Positions 1 to 11,800 of a stretch of DNA of 64,000 bases are shown one piece after another. The notes beneath the pieces are model-generated. The model did not search any database. It saw nothing but the letters and a program-made list of their open reading frames with translations, and was not told where the DNA came from. The stretch lies in NCBI GenBank assembly GCA_963920635.1, contig OY987306.1:33795453-33859452 (forward strand), read 5' to 3'. Within the stretch, counting starts at the first letter, position 1. Each line of letters starts with the position of its first letter. The position numbers and the translations under genes were made by a program. This DNA comes from Pseudeuparius sepicola. Lineage: Eukaryota > Arthropoda > Insecta > Coleoptera > Anthribidae.

Positions 1-779
1 ATCTGCAAAAAAAAACAGGTCCGTATTTAAAAAAAAGTTGAAGATGGTTTCTCAAAAACGAAACGTTGTAGAACAAATCTAAAAACGCCATCTTAAAGCC
101 CGTTAAAAAGTGCCACAAGAAAGTGTTTTTCTTTTTTTTCTATCTGTAATAACAACTTCAGAAAAAAATAAAATCGAAAACGCAAAATTTTACTTTTTTT
201 CAAAATATCTCAAAAAGAAAAAAGATATTAGAAATCTGTTTGTACCATTTTATTGACCTTAAAATTGCGCAACTCTTTCCCCATTTAACCGTTGTTCTAT
301 CTCTCACCGTTTGCAATATCCCCATGCTGTTCATTCTTATCCAGGACAGTGAATACAAAAAATTTACTACTGCTGGTAAAAAAATGTTAATGTCACCACC
401 TGCCAGCAATTTTTTAGTTGATTTTACCACTGCCAAAAACGATTTGCACACCATCCACAAATTGTTTTACACCTCATCTTCGAAATTATGCAAAATAATA
501 CCACAAGTACGAATTCAGCACGCTCGGAGGCATGTTCAGGGAATATTATTTACTTTTATGGTCAGATCCTTTAGGGCAAAAGCATAATTGCACTTGATGT
601 ATTCAAGATACAAGTGAGACCAGACCACCTATAAGAAAATGCACGTTTCAGATGCATCTCAGATGAAACCACGGTGGAAAATTTTCAAGTAGAATACCGT
701 AACCAAAATGTTTAGAGGATACTCTCAGTTTTGTATCTACCTAACGCCTACAGATGATTGTTTGGTAAGTTTTAAGCTT
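1..779. other. AT-rich intergenic DNA, no gene seen
   Basis: No coding exon is recognisable. About 40 bases near 262-300 resemble the outer arm of the long-TIR mariner-like elements at 37685-39121 and 43411-44691; the shared wording is TTTCCCCATTTAACC followed by TTGTTCTA. This stretch therefore probably holds an eroded fragment of that family. Everything else is simple A/T-rich sequence with short open frames of no recognised similarity. Confidence 0.5.
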
Positions 780-1478
780 AGACAAGGAAAGAGAGAGAAC
801 ACCGCACTGGCCTACCCTATTGCAATGTATAGATTTTGTTACGGCGGCCATTTTATATGTGGCAGACAAAGCGAGTACGTTGTGAGTTAATTTCGTGAAT
901 TTGTGAATTAAAAGTAACAGTGATTAAGGGGAAAATATCCTCTTACGATGGTGAATTGTTCAGCGTGTGGTTGCAAAAGCAGAAGTGAAAAGCAAGAGCC
1001 CGGGATTTCGTTTCACAAGTAAATATTTAACAAGCCATCTTTGAAAGATGCCCTAAAACTTTATTTTTCTCAATATAACTTCTTCAAATTCCTACTATCT
1101 TTTAGTATGACAAAGTGCATTGTTTTGTTTGTAAATAGGACCAATATAATTATTTTTAACTTCGTTTTTATTGAAATTTTCTTAATTGATTATGGGCTGG
1201 TTTCCATAGGCGTGCATTATTTATTTTATTTTGATTGATTCAAAATCGCCACAAATAAATATATTTCAGCACTTGACACTAGCTTTACATTTGGGAAATT
1301 ATCTGCAAATAAATACCAATATTTCATGTAAGTCAAAATTAACTACCTTTTAATTTTTAACATTTTTGTGATATTGGCCAAGAACGCGTTTCATGCTACG
1401 CCACTGGCCTGTCGTGCGATGTGGCATTCGGTAACACGGCCGCGAGCGCTCTTAGGCGGCCTCTCTCTTTCCTTGTCT
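780..1478 (+). mobile_element. TIR element C carrying a THAP first exon (probable P superfamily)
   Basis: The ends are an inverted repeat, GACAAGGAAAGAGAGAG on the left (781-797) and CTCTCTCTTTCCTTGTC on the right, so this is a non-autonomous terminal-inverted-repeat element. Inside is a start codon followed by a THAP-like zinc-finger beginning (see 948-1018). No clean target duplication was found, so the exact edges may be off by a few bases. Assignment to the P superfamily rests on the THAP exon and on family resemblance to elements B and E, and is an inference. Confidence 0.55.
948..1018 (+). pseudogene. THAP-domain first exon inside element C
   Basis: Reads MVNCSACGCKSRSEK, then QEPGISFHK, ending at a plausible GTAAAT donor. 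The pattern M-x-x-C-x2-C-x-C, basic/polar residues, then G-I-S-F-H is the classic N-terminal half of a THAP zinc finger, where C-x2-4-C is later completed by C-x2-H. The matching second half (C-x2-H and AVPT) is not found downstream before the right terminal repeat, so this is a stranded exon. THAP domains are the DNA-binding part of P-element transposases and of several host transcription factors. Here the TIR context favours a transposon origin. Confidence 0.6.
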
Positions 1479-1539
1479 CATAGATACTAAATTATCTTTG
1501 AATAACTGGTAATAAATATTCTACTAAATTCGACTGAAC

Positions 1540-2872
1540 ATTCAGCAACACAATTATTGTTCAATTGTTCGCCTATTTCCTACTTCTTTGAGAATAATTG
1601 GTTGGGATCTATCCCACAAAATTCTACGATTATTATTAAAAGAGTGTTCACATATTTTTAACTTTGAAATTTGATTTTGCCTGATATAATTTTTATGTTC
1701 TTTTAAACGAACGTTAAATGGCCTACATAGAACTTTCCACATTTGCAAGGAATTTTATAAATGCAATTTTTTGAATTTTGTACCTCATTAAATGGTTTCG
1801 TTTTACTTAGCATCGATCTTAATGTATTTTTGGTTTTTAAATACTTTTCTGACAATAAAAAGATTGCCTTTAATATAAGGGATAATTAAATTTACTAATC
1901 GATGCACCAGATTTATTTCTTTAATTCTATTAGCATTGTTATTTTGTTGGCAATGCTGAAAAACTTGATCAACAAATTCAATAGGATAACTATTCTTCCT
2001 AAGAATACGTTTTATATGTTTAATGTCCTCCTCAAATTTTGTGTTATTAGAACAAATTTAATTTTAATTACTCCTTTTTTAACACTAATAGATGATCGGA
2101 ATTAAAATGAAGATATCTATTAGTATATGTTGGTTTTCTATATACACTAGTACTGTCTGATTTTAGTACATCTAAGAAAGATAATTAATTATTATTTTAC
2201 ATTTCTAGGGTAAACGTAACAGAAGGTTCTTGTAAGTTTATAAAATTTAAAATCACCTACCTATTCCATGTTCCCATATAACAAATATGTCATCTACATA
2301 TCTCCACCATTCATTAGGTTGGTGAACATATCTAAAGTCTATCCAAGTTACAGAGGCAGTGGATCAAAACATTGGCCACCACGTGACCTATTCTCTTATT
2401 GGTCTGGCCGTCATAAAATGTCAAGTGTTTACGCGACGAGCAGAATGCAGGGCCGGCTCTTCCCTCAGTCGAGTTTCCTGCATATTTTAGATCGGATCGC
2501 GAGCAGTATATTCTGTAAATTTATTTTGCTACTTAATTTAAGGAATTTTTAAAGATCCACGAAAGGTAAAAACACAATTTTTAGAACTGAAAGAATTAGT
2601 TCAGAATTACAAGCCACTGGGAATCTCATATTAGTCAGACCCTGGTAATCGATCGCAATGCGGTCATGTGACTTTGTTTATATCTACTGCCGCTGTAACT
2701 TGGATAGACTTTAGTCAACTCATTTTGTTTAAAATCTTCCATGAATAAATTGTTTATGAAAGGTGATAAAGAGACCCCATAGCCATTAGAAATTCCTGCT
2801 GGTAAAATTCATTTCCTAGTTGAAAAATTGTGGTTTTAACACACAGTGTTGTTAGTTCTAATATTGCAATGT
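1540..2872 (-). mobile_element. Penelope-like retroelement relic (RT plus GIY-YIG endonuclease), copy 1
   Basis: On the minus strand, reading from about 2872 down, the sequence gives reverse transcriptase fragments including WWRYVDDIFVIWEHGIG around 2265-2325. YVDD is the RT catalytic motif. Towards 1554 comes a GIY-YIG-like piece, LCRPFNVRLKEHKNYI. RT followed by a C-terminal GIY-YIG endonuclease is diagnostic of Penelope-like elements. The frame is broken by many stops and shifts, so the copy is dead. A 377-bp MITE (2335-2711) is inserted in it. The 5' part of the RT is missing at about 2872. Confidence 0.75.
2335..2711. mobile_element. 377-bp MITE with TA target duplication, inserted in Penelope copy 1
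   Basis: The termini are inverted repeats: AAGTCTATCCAAGTTACAG at the left and its reverse complement CTGTAACTTGGATAGACTT at the right, flanked by TA on both sides. The second Penelope copy has the uninterrupted sequence CATATCTAGTCAACTC near 5948-5963, so the pre-insertion site is visible. TA duplication and a short TIR indicate a Tc1/mariner-type non-autonomous element. No coding capacity was recognised. Confidence 0.8.
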
Positions 2873-3366
2873 GGCGAATATTGTTTTTTATCTATTCATT
2901 TCAAAGTTCCGACGTTCATATTTCCGGATACCCTGTACATCTTTCACCGTGGTTCGAACGCGTATAGCGCCCGTGGCCGAAGCAGAGAAGAAGACAAATT
3001 CCAGACTTTTTCTTGCTCCTTGCAGCTGGCCGGTGGGCAATGAAAGAAAACCATTCAGCGCACATGGTGTCTATTGCCATTGAAAATGGGCCGTAAAAAC
3101 CAAATGCGGGGTGGGTGGCTGCCGCTACGTCTCTCGCGAGGAAAACATGTCGGTTTGCGTCGGGCTTCGAAGTGTAACGGTAGAAATCTCAGAGTTTTCA
3201 GGTGGTTTGACGCCATAAGGTGGTCAGATGCCATTTAAGGAGAGCGCAGAAATAAATATAAAGTACCTATACATAGATCCAATGTGTGAGGGAATGTGCA
3301 AGGTAGGTAGTAGGTACATAGAAAACAGAAAAAGTTGAAGTTATAAGAAGGTAACGTAAACGTATA
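2873..3366. other. Unassigned intergenic stretch, moderately GC-rich
   Basis: No gene or repeat is recognised. The GC content rises between about 2940 and 3200 relative to the flanks. Short overlapping open frames here show no known motif. Confidence 0.4.
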
Positions 3367-3379
3367 CCAGTGCCTGGCA

Positions 3380-4588
3380 TACAGGGTGTAACTAAACTGA
3401 TGGTCAAAAATGAAACCACGTATTCATGGAGTCAAAATAAGGGCACTTCTTCATATATTTTTTCTCCTACGGGCCATAGTTTTTTTTTATACAGAGCGTA
3501 GAAATTTAGAGAAAAATACACACATTTCTTAGTATTTCTAGAAGTATACGAGATATTTTCTTCAAACTTGGCGTGTCACATGAGCAGACGAGCCGTCAAA
3601 CTCAAGGTTGACATGAAGCTTCTGAGGCCCCCAGTTGCGGAGATACAGGGTGTTAGTAAAATTAATTAGTTCAGAAAAATATGAATACCCTGTATAATCG
3701 CATTTTTTAAATTTGTTTTGAGTGGTTAACAAAAAGTATCTCTTAGTATTTTTTCATATTCTAAGCCGTTTTTTAATTGTTTTTAAAGAACGGCAACGCT
3801 GCAATGAACAATAGTCATTATTTTAAGAATAAATCTAGCAATCTGTGGTTGTCAATTAAACTTTATTAAACAAAATACAAAAGCAAAAACGATAATAAAA
3901 GAAACGTATTGCTATTAGAAAATTAAATTATTAAATGTTCGAAATACACGCAACTACGCGTTTCCGCATGTTTATTATTGCCACTGGCAAGTCCATAGCA
4001 AAAATGCATATCAGTCAATTCTTCAAATGAAAATATAATTTTTCAAAATATTGATACTAAAGTGCAAAGTTTGCAGCCAAATGATTCAAATAATGCCAAG
4101 TTTAATTGACATCCACAGATTGTTAGATTTATTCTTAAAATGACTTTTTTATTGCAGCATTGCCGTTCTTTGAAAATAATTAAAAAACGGCTGAGAATAT
4201 GAAAAAATACTAAGAGATACTTTTTGTTAACCATTGAATTTACCATTCAAAACAAATTAAAAAATGCGATTATACAGGGTATTCATATTTTTCTGAACTA
4301 ATTAATTTTAATAACACCCTGTATCTCCGCAACTGGGGGCCTCATAAGCTTCATATTAACCTTAAATTTGACAACTCATCCGCTCATGTGACACGCCAAG
4401 TTTGAAGAAAATATCTCTTATACTTCTAGAGATACTAAGAAATATGTGTATTTTTCTCTAAATTTCTACGCTCTGTATAAAAAAAACTATGGCCCCGTAG
4501 GAGAAAAAAATATATGAAGAAGTGCTTTTATTTTGACTCCAAGAACACGTGGTTTCATTTTTGACCATCAGTTTAGTTACACCCTGTA
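3380..4588. mobile_element. Foldback FB1 (TACAGGGTG termini, long arms)
   Basis: Begins TACAGGGTGTAACTAAACTG and ends with its reverse complement. The inverted arms run roughly 3380-3860 and 4106-4588 with moderate divergence, leaving a spacer of about 245 bp without recognised coding. Flanking TA dinucleotides and the CAGGGTG tip match the other mariner-like foldbacks of this window. It lies nested in element I. Confidence 0.8.
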
Positions 4589-5333
4589 TATTGCCTAAAC
4601 CTGACACATGTTTTATTTTATTGAAAAATAATAAGCTAAGGAGCAGATATAAATCGATTCTATCTATTTATAGAGGTTATATTCTTTGTGATTTCTTAGA
4701 GAAATTTTTTAGTTCAGCGTTGTAAAAAATAGCGTGTAATTGTGTGTTTTTAGTGTAGATCTTCCAACTGTCTTAATTTTTGTGTCTTATACTTGTAAGC
4801 AAACAAGCTAAGATAATAATTTAGAACTATTTCAAGTTTGTGAAGATTTTGGTTGGGGTGTCAGCTATTGGCTTATGTTATGTTTATGCTAAGCCAATGC
4901 CTGACATAGGTGTCAGTCACTGGGAAAATCACAAGTCATGCAAAAATGATCTCTAAAGTCTCTAACAATAAACCTTATAATGGTGTACAAATTTCACGTC
5001 AATATGTTAAATATTTCCAATGCCTGACACCTCTGTCAGCCATTGGCTATACAATCTGTCAGATATTGGTCACATTTGGCACTGGCTATGGTAGACCTCG
5101 GAGTACTGTCTTCAAGAGCATCAAAATATGTATAGATTTGTCACTCAACGATTCTGAGCCTTGTCTTCTTCTTGTCGAAAGTGCTGAACACGACCAATAA
5201 CTACTATTACAGTCTTTACAAGTTTTACATGTCAAATTGAATTCAATAAGGTATTTAAAATAAGTTCAAAGATGTATAGTTAAGAAACGACTTTATAGAT
5301 AATTTATGCCGTGTGTCATTTCGGGCGAAGAGA

Positions 5334-5376
5334 AAAAAACAGAAGTAAGTAAAAAAGTAAGTAAAAAGTAAATAAA
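5334..5376. repeat. Short simple repeat (AAGTAAGTAAA)n
   Basis: Degenerate tandem AAGTAAGT/AAAAGTAA units inside element I. Confidence 0.6.
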
Positions 5377-5879
5377 AGCGAACATTATTTTTAATAACAA
5401 CTGCGACATATGAACAAATAACAATTTCCAAAATTGGAAACCCAAAGTTTTCTACTCAAGAATAACTTACTATATGTTCCAGAAATGAGAATGTACGAAT
5501 AAATAAACATTTCTACATACAATAATCACTTGTGTTTTCCTTTTTAAAAATTGCTGTGACAATTTTTATAGGGCGTCAAGTTTTGGGCTTATCAGATTCA
5601 GGCTAAGGGTCTAGTCAAAAATCGCTGTCAGTTACTAGATAAAAAATATATAAATATTTAAAATATTGTTTACAAAAAAAAAAAAATTGCATATTTTATT
5701 TGGGGTGTTGGTAACTATTTCAAGTGATGTTTCTCCTACCTACTCCATATTAAGAATCATCAATAAATGCGCCAAATTAATTTTTATAGATTATAATTTG
5801 ATAAATCAATCCTTAAGGTGTCAGGCACTGGTAAGTTTACTTCCTTGTTCATAAGTCTATGGTTTACTTAGTTGATTAT

Positions 5880-6258
5880 TATTTTCAATTTCTAGGGTAA
5901 AATACATATGTCATCTACATATCTCCACCAAACATTAGGTTGGTTAACATATCTAGTCAACTCATTTTGTTCAAAATATTCCATGAAAAAATTGCTTATG
6001 AATTGATCATAAAGGAGACCCCATAGCCATTCCAAATTCCTGCTGGTAAAATTCATTTCCTAGTTAAAAATAAGTGGTTTTAACACAGTGTTGTTAGTTC
6101 TAATATTGCATCTATATTCAAATTTATCCTTCCTACTAAAGGCTGATCGTTTTCTAATTTTCCGCGTAAAATATTCAATGATTCGTCAACAGGGACATTT
6201 GTAAAAAGACTAACTACATCAAAGCTAGCTAATATCCGGAAATTGGTGTTCCCTAATT
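5880..6258 (-). mobile_element. Penelope-like retroelement relic, copy 2 (RT fragment)
   Basis: On the minus strand it reads FDVVSLFTNVPVDESLNIL near 6150-6230, a signature of Penelope/LINE-type reverse transcriptases, and then a frame-shifted WWRYVDD near 5905-5935. It overlaps the RT part of copy 1 and extends further towards the RT N-terminus. It lacks the MITE that interrupts copy 1, which makes it a useful empty-site reference. It is truncated on both sides and not functional. Confidence 0.75.
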
Positions 6259-8870
6259 TTTTTCAGTTTTGGTGGCGAAAAACCCATTTAAAAATTAAAT
6301 GAGTTTGTTTGCGCCACCAATAAATTTCAGAAAATATTTTAATAACCAGTTATAAATTATACAAATTCGTATTACAATTATTGCAAATAAATGTTTTCTT
6401 ATTAATGTGATTTCAAGTACGCTTACATTGCAATCGATATAGCTATAAGTCGAAGAAGGGAAATTGCAATAGTAAATTAAACGCAAATAAGCAGAACATT
6501 TTGCTGGTTATGCAAATGTATTTGTTTGTCACAATAATTATACACGCGTAAACAAAATATACACACCTAAAGTGTTACAATATCAATGTAACGGAAATAC
6601 CTAACACAACACTAAGGTGTCTCTTATTTCTATATTTCGCTTCTCTATTATTATAAAGCGGTTGCAAAATTACTTTTATTTCTACGGTCGAGTGTTTTGT
6701 GCGGTACAGATGAAAAATGTCACGTGTAAAAGAAAAAGTCTCATATACCAAAAGATCTTAAATCATGAGCAATAGGTGTACGTCATCAATTTACATGTTT
6801 AACCAACAAAGAACTGGTAAACGACGGCAACAAATATTTGAACAAAGTTTAACGCAATGGCTTGTTTTGCCAGGTGACTGTTCTATGGTTGATTTGAATC
6901 ACAAATTCACCACAAAAGTTGTTGCAAAATCTGTACGGTATTTGCCAGAAGTAAAGAAACTAAGGAAACATAATTATATCTAGATGTTATGTCAAAAAAA
7001 AATTTGTTCCAACCAATTTCTCAAATAATATATATCTGTTGACAAAATTCTATTGACATCTCACGATATGGCTTATCTCCAAAATATACTGCTTTGCTTG
7101 GTAATTTGAGAACTTTTATCTCTATTGATGGTACGTCTTAAATATATTAGATTACAGCGATTTAGTACCTACTATATATTATTTGGAAGTGATAACATTT
7201 CCAATAAGAAATAATTTGTATGCCTTTCGGCCTTAAAGATTTTTTATACGACTTGCTATCTTAAGAAAATGATACGATAAAAAAATCCCACATAATTTTT
7301 TAGAAAGGAATTAGGCGGTGTTACATCTTACCGCTATCTTCTAGTGCCCGCATGTATAAACTTACAGTAGCATTTCTTTCAAAATTAAAATTTTTTATGC
7401 GTTTTTCTAACCAATCACGTATGTATAGCGAAAAGAAAAACAGCTGTGTACCGATGAATGAAAGACCCATTCAACAGACCTAGGCGAGTCTACTTGCAGC
7501 TGTGAGGTCGGCAGGGTCAAGTCTGATATCACTGTGGCGCCAGTCTCCAGACGCTGCTGAGATCAGAGTCACACTTTGACCCCCATATCGCCCGCTCTGC
7601 GAACACAATATCCACATCGTCTTTTTGAAGATCGCGGTAAAGGAAAAAGCGAGATACGAGACTTGCGTATATTATTATTGTGGCCCACGGCCACAACAAA
7701 AAATTCCTAGATGGCATAGAAAAAGACATCCTGTATATTTTGTATTGAATCTTTTGCACGGCAACAATTTGAGTGGTCCTGTTGACGATTCAACTGTTTA
7801 GAGGGGATTCCATGGCAAGCTTGACTCGCCAGATGCCTTTAAAATTTCTATTTGGCTCAAATTTGACACCCTGCATAATGTTGTTCAAAAATGTAAGGAT
7901 TTTCGGGTGTCCTGATTAAATCTGTGGTTTATCAGATTTTAAATAAAGGCTTTTGAAGACCTTTCAAACAAAAAAAAGTTCAGGCGATTATCTCCAAAAG
8001 TAAAGGTTTTATGGAGATATGTATACAGTGTGGTCAATTAAGTGTGCAACATATGGGATTTTTTTTATTAATTGCACAACGAAAATACAAATATTCCCGA
8101 AAGTTGGTGCATGTTCGATAATCATATTAGGCGCACTTAGAATGGTTGCAAGTCAAACAGCATACAGGGTAGGTCGAAAAATATAAAAATTGTACAAGAG
8201 TAAAGTACCTACCCTTATTTCAGAAAATTTAGCAAAATGTTACTAAGAAAGGTTGTCTAGAATTAAAAGGTATGCCTAAATACCAAAACATGGCCTCATA
8301 AGAAAAAGAAATATATTTTTTTGAAAAACATTAATAATTTCCTAAAAAAAATTTGTTTTAATATTCACCCTAAACAATTACATAAATCAATCAAAATTAT
8401 ATCAATTTCGCATAACTTTGTTCAAATTCAAGCATATTTGTAAAATTAACTTAGATTTTTAATTTTTTAGGGAATCACAAACTTCATATTTGTTGCAACA
8501 ATATTATATAGGTAATACTCGTAATATTATAACATTACGAGGTAATATGAAAGGAAGTTTATTATTTTACTTATGTAAAAAGTTTAATCTTGAATTTGTT
8601 TCCTTTAGAAATGAGACTTTAAAGTCCTATATTAAGACCAAAGAATGTGCTAGTAATTATTAACGAATAGGTTCTCATTCTCACGTACTTATAAATGATT
8701 TTTAAGTATCTTCTGATTTTTAAATGGTAAACAATTTAAATCAAAATCATTTTATTGTGTTTACAAAGCAATAAATGATTTAATACTGTTGTAAAGATAT
8801 ACGAGTACACAGAGCTATCTTTTACCAAATTTGAACAAATGACGCCATGTTAAATAGGTTGAAAAATATA
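6259..8870. other. Intergenic, AT-rich, no gene recognised
   Basis: No conserved coding was recognised. A more GC-rich segment lies at about 7430-7640. A short inverted repeat, TAATACTCGTAATATTA with its arm CATTACGAGGTAATA, lies near 8512-8547. The small open frames at 6765-6983 and 7529-7759 show no family motifs. Confidence 0.4.
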
Positions 8871-9544
8871 CAGGGTGATTCAAAACTATGCGGCAAATAA
8901 GGCGAAAAGTTCATATCAGCATGGGTCCAAAAACGCTTCGTTACGAAGATACAGGGTGATTAAGCTTTCAAAAAATATCGATTTTTGTTTATACCTTCCA
9001 AACCAATAGTAATCAAAAATTACCTACTCCTACTGCAATTCCATTTGAAAATCATTTCGTTTACTTAAAATAATAGTTACTTCAAAGTGAAGTAAAGAGT
9101 CCAAAAAAGATGAGAAATAGGAAGAACTCCAATTTTCCGCGAAAGGGAGAGAGATATGAAAAAAATGAAAGAGACATTTTTTGTTCCATATTGTGTTGTT
9201 TATTCAAGAAGATAATAAATTTTTGTATTGTACAGGGCCGTACTATTTTTTTTGTTTAATTAATGGTACTGATTACCCATACCTCCGCCACTGGTTACTT
9301 TGGAGACCTGATATTAACATGTGTTATGTCACCCTATGAGGGTATTATTGTGTACCAAGTTTGGTTTAAATATTCTTATTGGTTTGGAAGGTATAAACAA
9401 AAATCGATATTTTTTTGAAAGCTTATTCACCCTGTATCTTCGTAACGAAGCGTTTTTGGACCCATGTTGATATGAACTTTTCGTCCTATTTTAACCAGTA
9501 AATTACGCCCCTGAAAGGGCGCCGCATAGTTTTGAATCACCCTG
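8871..9544. mobile_element. Foldback FB2 (CAGGGTG termini, TA target duplication)
   Basis: Starts CAGGGTGATTCAAAACTATG after a TA and ends with the inverse followed by TA. The inner arms continue as inverted repeats (for example AACGCTTCGTTACGAAGATA on the left and its inverse near 9425-9455), with a second internal CAGGGTGATT about 80 bp in from each end. Total length is 674 bp with no coding capacity. It is probably a non-autonomous mariner-like element. Confidence 0.8.
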
Positions 9545-10750
9545 TATAACATAATATTGTCTTGTAGGTAGACACATTTTTTTATACATATAGGTTATGA
9601 GACAGTTTTTATTTTAAGACATAGAAAAAAATGTGTACGTTAAATGTTAGTTTTATCCGACATTTTCTAACACAACTATCAAACCAAAGAATTCTTTTAT
9701 ACACCATTTACAGAACATGGGTTCGATATTCACGTCCATTAACCAAACAGGAAGATAACAAGTTAGGACTCGAACAAGAAATGTTCCTAAATTACTCACA
9801 AATGGGGCCTGTATTTATCTAAATAGGAAAAGGACACCGAAAGCATATAGGCAGGTGTTTTAAAAGTCATTAAGGTTCATAGATAAATGCAGTGATTTGA
9901 AGGCGAATTGGGTGTGGGTTGTATACCTGTTTAAGTGTCTATAAAAAAGCCCCACTGTTTTGGTTAATAGGGGAATTTTTCTATTTAAATGTGGTGACAT
10001 TAACAACTTGTATACAGAGTGTCCGCCTTTTCAGAATAAGTTGAAAAAAAAATTATTTTAAAAATATATTTAAAACATATTTAAGATCTCACTGTACTCT
10101 ATTAGCTTCCCTTGGAAAAATATATTTAAATTTTACATTTCCTTACAAAATTGTAGGCATCATCATTAATTAATAATTCTGCTTTATTAAACAAGTTGAT
10201 GCCATGAAAACAAAAACGATAAATGCCTAATATGGTTTTTGATTTCTGGAGGTTTTGTTTTAATAACAGTAGGCCATAGAGTAGAAGTATTTCAAAAAAA
10301 TATAACTCAAAATGTAGAGCTTTTTAGGTTGAAAAACAGTTTTTTGAAAATCGGTTCATGTTTCGAAAATTATGGTCTCGAAAATTTTTTTATTAAGTAG
10401 GTATGTAGAATTTTTTTCCAACATTAGTACAAATTATTATTTCATTATTATTGTATTGGGGCGATTTTGGATTATAAACAACTTTGTCTTATATCTAAAC
10501 ATTTTGTATAAAATAAGTAATAAATAATAGTGGGTATATAGGTACTTACCTATTAAAGCATTTTATGTTTTCTTAATTTATTAACACCCTGTACATCTGA
10601 TCTAAGATTTTTATATTACGGTAAACTTATTTTTTGAAAAAAAAAACAGAATGTAATGTAAAAATTGTTATATCTTTCTAAAAATGTCCTTGAAACATTT
10701 TTTTACTAAATTGTTCCGATAATTCCAAGAAAAACCCTATTTTTCTCATT
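9545..10750. other. Intergenic, AT-rich, no gene recognised
   Basis: Long A/T runs and isolated CTGTAC/CTGTAT fragments resembling foldback ends. There is no coding signal and no intact repeat with both ends. Confidence 0.4.
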
Positions 10751-10917
10751 TTTTATTTTAAATGTCAAATATGACAGGCGTGGGCTGTGACGTCACGATA
10801 TAGTCGCAATAGTGTAATCAAAACATGCATCAACATAGCAGCAGATTTTCAAAAAATCTAATAAGTAATAAAAATGTTTTCTTGAAATCGGTCCCAAAAT
10901 CGTCATTAAAAGCACAG

Positions 10918-10954
10918 AAATCGTACAATAATGTAGCCCATTATTGTACGATTT
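10918..10954. repeat. Perfect 16-bp hairpin
   Basis: The arm AAATCGTACAATAATG (10918-10933) is followed by a 5-base loop and its exact reverse complement (10939-10954). It lies about 1 kb upstream of the emc promoter, on either strand. Confidence 0.8.
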
Positions 10955-11800
10955 TTTCAGTAAGTAGGCCTTGACGATATATAAACATGAAACGTCAGAC
11001 GCGGAGCCATCGCCCGTCAAAAGTGACCAAATATTCAAAACCCGGCAAATAAAGATCCATTCAACTTTTCGTTCACATTGCGAAATTGTTACCTATAGCA
11101 GCGCAATCTTTCAATATAAATATTGTAGTCGGTTTGAATATCAATCTATTTTTCATGGAGGCTGCACAATATTCAGCAGTTTGGAGTTTCTGTTGGGAAG
11201 CGCCGTGCCTCGTCATACTTGACCTAGGTAGAGCGATCGTCAAAGTCTTTTTTGCCTAATAAAACATTATTATTTGCATCGGCAACTAAATTGCCATTTG
11301 GTGCAAGTGCAAACTTTATGAATAGCACATCAATACGCGGTTTATTTATAATATTTTAATAATAATTAAAACTAACAAACGTAAAATAAACGAATTATTA
11401 TTGCAAATGTTCCAAATAATAATTATTATCATTTTCACTAACGTATAAAAAGGAAATAAGTAATTGATTTTAACACTCTGTATCTCAAAAAATAAAGACA
11501 GGATAATGATTTTTCGTACCATCTCGTACATTTTCCGCGAACTTGGTCAATCTCAATTTGATGTTAATTTTTAGAATGATGCTTTTGCTGTCAAAGCACT
11601 CTGTTGTGAGTATTTAGACTTGTCATTTTTAAAAACCGCGATAGAAAACAAACAAGACTTTTCCAAAAGCGGAATAACGCCCTTGACCTTAACCCTCACC
11701 CCCAAAAATCTCGCCCCATCACTTCTAACCTCCGCATACCGCCGAAACACGAAAACCATCTGGGAAGTGCACGCTCGTCCGTCCGAGGCGCCACGACACC

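Larger units (their letters stand above)
3367..5831. mobile_element. hAT-like TIR element I with subterminal repeats, split by a foldback
   Basis: It is bounded by CCAGTGCCTGGCA at 3367-3379 and its inverted counterpart TGTCAGGCACTGG at 5819-5831. The 13-mer TGTCAGNNAYTGG, which is the terminal motif, recurs inside in both orientations at 4859, 4894, 4911, 5017, 5034 and 5057, and with one mismatch at 5626. Repeated copies of the terminal motif near the ends are typical transposase-binding subterminal repeats of hAT-type elements, and CAGTG at the tip also fits hAT. No convincing 8-bp target duplication and no transposase gene are visible. A foldback (3380-4588) sits directly inside the left end. 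Confidence 0.55.
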
